A DNA stretch of 46,499 nt. It comes from an uncultured Lachnospiraceae bacterium. GTDB taxonomy: Bacteria; Bacillota; Clostridia; Lachnospirales; Lachnospiraceae. How positions within the stretch are numbered: position 1 is the stretch's first letter; the number at the start of each line of letters is the position of its first letter. The position numbers and the translations under genes were made by a program. The notes under the pieces were generated by a model. That model was not told where the DNA came from. It did not search any database and saw nothing but the letters and a program-made list of their open reading frames with translations. Below, one piece after another: positions 43,497 through 46,499 of this stretch. Location of the stretch: the NCBI GenBank assembly GCA_947169235.1, contig CAMVOY010000015.1, forward strand, positions 1 through 46,499, in the 5' to 3' direction.

Positions 43497-43529
43497 GTTA
43501 GTAAATCTGAACCTGAAGGAGAGTCGGAT

Positions 43530-46070
43530 ATGCCAAAGCAATCACCAAATCTTCAGACGCTATATTTGTCGGAACGTATCCGGGAGATTTTTCGTCATAT
43601 CCGCACGCACGCTCTGACTTCAGTTGTCGCGCCCATGGGCTATGGAAAGACGACTGCGCTCAACATTTATCTGGATGAGCAGGAAGAAGAGCTGGGTGCT
43701 GTAGTTATGCGCATAAGCATCTACTCTGACAACTCTCAGATATTTTGGCACCAGCTTCAGAACGTATTCTCAGAGACCGAGGTATACGAGGAGATTAAAA
43801 AGCTTGAGTTTCCTCAGAACAGAACCGGTCTTTTTTTCTTCATGGAGATCATAGAAAAATACTTCACGGCGCATGCTCAGGAGCATTTTCTTTTTATCGA
43901 TGATTATCATCTGTTGACATCTGAAAACGCATCAGAGTTTCTGTATGAAATAGCAAAGAATATCCCGCAGAACTTCCATCTGATAGTAGCGGGCAGAAAC
44001 AGTTTTGTTTCGAAGAAGGCGGAGCTTGAGCTCGGTGGCAGGTTTTTTAGGATCAGTCAGGATGATCTGAGGCTCAATTTCACCGAGATGGTCGCATATT
44101 GTAAAGGCTGCGGAGTAACATTGACCGAGGATATAAAGGAGCAGCTTTTTGAGATCTCGGAGGGATGGTTTTCCGGACTTTATCTGTGTCTGAGAGGCTA
44201 TCTCGAGTCGGGATTTATACCGACACAGACCGGAAGCATATATGACATGATGGACGAGGTTCTTCTTGAGCCGATCTCCGAAAAGGATCGTATGTTTTTG
44301 CTTTCGTTATGTCTGGCAGATGAGTTTACCGAGGAGATGGCAGGTTTCCTTTCGGGTAAAAAGGATGTAAAAAAACAGCTCGCGGATGCAGTACGTACCA
44401 ATGCGTTCATAACTCTGCTTCCGGATCATATACACTATCGTTTTCATCATATTCTGAAGGAGTGCACGAGGAGAAGATTCGATTTTGTTTCGGATGGTGA
44501 CAGGCAGAAGATCCTTTCGCGTTACGGCCAGTGGTATGAGGAGCACGCTCTGTATGCAAAAGCGATGGAGGCTTATCGCGAGTGTGAGGATTGGAAAGCG
44601 TTATTCAGGATAATCGGCAAAGATCAGGGGATGGAGCTTACATACTTCACGCAGGAGACGGTGAAGGGATGGGTTTTGGACTGCCCCGGAGATATGCTTC
44701 GAAGTGAGCCGCCAGCTCTGCTCGTACTGATGAAGCAGTTTTTCAGTTGGAGACTTATGCCGGAGATGCAGAAACTTCGAGAGGAGTTTTTGCAGGCGGT
44801 AGAGGAGAACGAAACGCTATCCGAAGAAGAAAAAAATAATCTGCTCGGAGAGTGTGAGATGGTGATGAGTTTCACCGCATTTAACAGTATAAAAAAAATG
44901 AGTGAATATCATCAGGCTGCCAGGAAAAAGATGAACAGACCCGCTGTGACCATGGGCAGGCGTGGAACCTGGACATTTGGCAGTCCGACGATATTGGCCA
45001 TGTATCACAGAGAGATAGGACGTCTGGATGATGAGCTTTTGGCTATGCATCGTTCGATGCCTTACTACTATGCGCTGACGCAGGATCACGGTATGGGAGC
45101 CGAGTATATCATGGAGGCAGAGGCACTTTTTATGCGCGGTGATCTGAAGAAGTCGATGGTCGCCATAGAGGAAGCAAGGTTCAAGGCAGAGAGTATTTCG
45201 GACAAAGAAAAAGAGATGCGTTCCATTCTTCTGTGTTGTTTTTTCACTGAGCTGAATCTTGCATTCCTCGGAGAAACCGGAACGAGCGCATCGGGTCATG
45301 CAGACGGCTCGAAGGACTGGTATGATCAGGAAGCGGAGGAACTCAGGAAGTTCCGTTCGCCAATGCTGATGACAACGCTTGATCTGATAGCTGCGTGGTA
45401 TTTTTCCATGGTAGGACTGCCGGACAGGATACCTGATTGGATAAAAGAAGGCGGAGTTGAACAGGCAAATCTGTTGTTCCCTGCAAAACCTATAGCTTTG
45501 CTGATACAGAATCAGGCACATATGGCTATGGGCGATCACGCGTCCGTTATATCAGGAAAGGATGCGCTGGCGGGGTTGTGCCGGGTTTATCCGTATCTGT
45601 TCTGCAGTCTGATACTCGAGTTGCAGCTCGCTGAGAGTTACAGAGTGCTCGGACAGATAGATGAGGCGAGGGAGCATGCGAATGTTGCTGCGGAGATCGC
45701 AGAGCCGGATGGATTGATACTTCCGTTTGCGATGATCATCGGATCGGAAGATATCCTGCCGCAGAGTATGAGGAAAAAGGTTCATCCGTGGTTTGAGAGG
45801 TTCGATAAGGCCCGTAGGGAGAACAAAAACAGGCTGACAATACCTGATGCCTTAAAGGGGCTTACTTCGCAGGAACAGCAGGTTGCGATCCTTATGGCAC
45901 GAGGGAAGAAAAATAAGGAGATAGCATCAGAGCTGTTCCTAAGTGAAGGAACAGTCAAGCAGTATATAAATCGAATATACGGCAAACTCGATCTGGTCGG
46001 AACATCCACGGAAAAAAGAGAGAAGATCAGCGAACTTTTAGACTTGAAGGGCTCAGATTCCGTCCGTTAA
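43530..46070 (+). CDS. LuxR family transcriptional regulator, MalT-like (STAND ATPase)
   Basis: 846 aa; GAAGGAGAG precedes the ATG. N-terminal NTPase with Walker A APMGYGKTT (~36-44) and Walker B HFLFIDDYHLL (~120-130), then winged-helix-type segment (~230-320), a long helical-repeat region (~320-760, TPR-like) that would bind the effector, and a C-terminal LuxR helix-turn-helix (LTSQEQQVAILMARGKKNKE, IASELFLSEGTVKQYINRIY). It follows the MalT design: ATP and ligand binding trigger oligomerisation and activation of target promoters. Inducer and targets are unknown; nothing of a maltose or other operon lies nearby. Own promoter. The gene is followed by a CIRCE-controlled gene, with only a poor hairpin plus T run between. 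Confidence 0.92.
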   Translation: MPKQSPNLQTLYLSERIREIFRHIRTHALTSVVAPMGYGKTTALNIYLDEQEEELGAVVMRISIYSDNSQIFWHQLQNVFSETEVYEEIKKLEFPQNRTGLFFFMEIIEKYFTAHAQEHFLFIDDYHLLTSENASEFLYEIAKNIPQNFHLIVAGRNSFVSKKAELELGGRFFRISQDDLRLNFTEMVAYCKGCGVTLTEDIKEQLFEISEGWFSGLYLCLRGYLESGFIPTQTGSIYDMMDEVLLEPISEKDRMFLLSLCLADEFTEEMAGFLSGKKDVKKQLADAVRTNAFITLLPDHIHYRFHHILKECTRRRFDFVSDGDRQKILSRYGQWYEEHALYAKAMEAYRECEDWKALFRIIGKDQGMELTYFTQETVKGWVLDCPGDMLRSEPPALLVLMKQFFSWRLMPEMQKLREEFLQAVEENETLSEEEKNNLLGECEMVMSFTAFNSIKKMSEYHQAARKKMNRPAVTMGRRGTWTFGSPTILAMYHREIGRLDDELLAMHRSMPYYYALTQDHGMGAEYIMEAEALFMRGDLKKSMVAIEEARFKAESISDKEKEMRSILLCCFFTELNLAFLGETGTSASGHADGSKDWYDQEAEELRKFRSPMLMTTLDLIAAWYFSMVGLPDRIPDWIKEGGVEQANLLFPAKPIALLIQNQAHMAMGDHASVISGKDALAGLCRVYPYLFCSLILELQLAESYRVLGQIDEAREHANVAAEIAEPDGLILPFAMIIGSEDILPQSMRKKVHPWFERFDKARRENKNRLTIPDALKGLTSQEQQVAILMARGKKNKEIASELFLSEGTVKQYINRIYGKLDLVGTSTEKREKISELLDLKGSDSVR

Positions 46071-46125
46071 AGGATCCCGAAGTGTGGAGGCTCTTTTTTG
46101 TTGAGAAAAGTTTCACAAAGAAATG

Positions 46126-46152
46126 TTAGCAGTCCAGTTGAGAGAGTGCTAA
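46126..46152 (+). promoter_or_regulatory. CIRCE element (HrcA operator)
   Basis: TTAGCAGTC (46126-46134), 9-nt spacer, GAGTGCTAA (46144-46152). This is the canonical CIRCE (TTAGCACTC-N9-GAGTGCTAA) with one mismatch in the left arm. It overlaps the promoter, so HrcA would block transcription until heat shock. Confidence 0.92.
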
Positions 46153-46166
46153 CAAAGTGATATAAT
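46138..46166 (+). promoter_or_regulatory. Promoter of the small heat-shock gene
   Basis: TTGAGA (46138-46143), 17-nt spacer, TATAAT (46161-46166). The right CIRCE arm lies inside the spacer. Confidence 0.8.
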
Positions 46167-46186
46167 GAGCTCGAAATCAAGGAAAA

Positions 46187-46249
46187 GGGCGCATGACCCT
46201 GAGGATTTCAGGCGTCATAACCCATCACCGTGAGCATGACGATGCCACG
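46187..46249 (+). promoter_or_regulatory. Two stem-loops in the small heat-shock gene leader
   Basis: First: ATGACCCTGA (46193-46202) with TCAGG-c-GTCAT (46208-46218), extended by GGG/CCC (46187-46189/46221-46223). Second: CGTG-a-GCAT (46229-46237) with ATGC-CACG (46242-46249). They lie in the ~100-nt leader, upstream of the RBS (AAGGAA, 46263-46268). Confidence 0.5.
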
Positions 46250-46274
46250 CGTAAAGAGAAAGAAGGAATGACTT

Positions 46275-46499
46275 ATGTTGATGCCAAGTATTTTCGGAAC
46301 AAGTTTTGTGGATGATGTATTTGATGACTTCTTTGGAGCTCCGATTCCTCACGCGCATACTACTGCGACGAATTCAATGAAGGCTGATATCACCGAGACT
46401 GATAAGTCATATCTTATCGAGATGAATCACCCGGATGACGCAAAGAAGGAGGAAGAGGATGATATGAACGCAGACGACCGCGACTTCATCCTTGACATT
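46275..46499 (+). CDS. Small heat-shock protein (Hsp20 family), N-terminal part
   Basis: The frame from ATG 46275 is open to the window edge (75 codons, 3' end outside). It starts MLMPSIFGTSFVDDVFDDFF, the standard N-terminus of Firmicute Hsp20 proteins, followed by MKADITETDKSYLIEM, the start of the alpha-crystallin domain. After that the expected LPGFKK-type loop is replaced by NHPDDAKKEEEDDMNADDRD, an acidic stretch, before FILDI. Hsp20 proteins are ATP-independent holdases. The CIRCE promoter supports heat-shock control. The crystallin domain cannot be checked further. Confidence 0.85.
   Translation, partial: MLMPSIFGTSFVDDVFDDFFGAPIPHAHTTATNSMKADITETDKSYLIEMNHPDDAKKEEEDDMNADDRDFILDI

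Noticed and set aside
46071-46105. Terminator after the MalT-like gene
   Set aside because: A T6 run exists at about 46093-46099, but the preceding sequence forms only a weak, imperfect stem, so I do not list it.
1-46499. CRISPR arrays, tRNA or rRNA genes, insertion sequences, prophage
   Set aside because: No regularly spaced repeats with unique spacers, no cloverleaf with CCA-type ends, no transposase other than the Rpn-type proteins and no phage structural genes were seen; small tRNAs could be missed without a covariance search.

Overview
The window looks like the chromosome of an anaerobic, low-to-mid GC Gram-positive bacterium of the Lachnospiraceae (Butyrivibrio/Pseudobutyrivibrio/Roseburia-like). 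This is inferred from strong AGGAGG-type ribosome binding sites, consensus TTGACA-N17-TATAAT promoters, the gene order rpmB-asp23-fakA, sortase-anchored TP-repeat surface proteins, a stand-alone double-domain 2-hydroxyacyl-CoA dehydratase activase, an Ech-type [NiFe] hydrogenase, a DUF6465-like protein and a CIRCE-controlled small heat-shock gene. Every convincing gene lies on the + strand. I saw no rRNA, tRNA, phage, insertion sequence or CRISPR array.

Layout. 1-1277: tail of one Rpn-family (PD-(D/E)XK nuclease) gene and a complete second one; their 3' ends are identical over 169 bp. 1278-5972: two paralogous cell-wall-anchored surface proteins with 21-bp TP repeats, a VPETG sorting signal and a shared promoter/leader. 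5989-10312: giant acyl-CoA dehydratase activase. 10348-18621: CorA, rhomboid-like protein with a zinc ribbon, a fused two-module glycosyltransferase behind a highly structured leader, two unknown proteins and DUF2953; then gerW (18645-19094). 19190-21787: rpmB, asp23-like, fakA. 21800-26710: two secreted proteins, the first with a single-nucleotide frameshift, behind a promoter containing a perfect palindrome. 26801-27662: AraC-type regulator. 27675-33000: echABCDEF. 33026-41358: hypF, two overlapping sensor kinase genes, hypC, hypE, hypD. 41373-42605: CapA-like protein. 42835-43467: H1-like DUF6465 protein. 43468-46070: MalT/LuxR-type regulator. 46126-46499: CIRCE element and the start of an Hsp20 gene.

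How the genes fit together. EchA-F would form a membrane-bound, ferredoxin-linked, ion-translocating hydrogenase. HypF, HypC, HypE and HypD build and deliver the Fe(CN)2CO part of its active site; hypA and hypB are not in the window. EchE ends right after its DPCxxC motif, so no C-terminal processing protease seems to be needed.

Most unusual points: (1) a pair of sensor kinases lies inside the hydrogenase maturation cluster, and the first has Gln in place of the phospho-accepting His while the second is an intact hybrid kinase; (2) a ~231-bp, almost wholly palindromic element bounded by 8-bp inverted repeats sits between hypE and hypD; (3) a long stem-loop, a second hairpin and a 30-bp tandem repeat form the leader of the glycosyltransferase gene; (4) hypF carries an internal 49-bp duplication. 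All calls come from reading the sequence; no database search was run.
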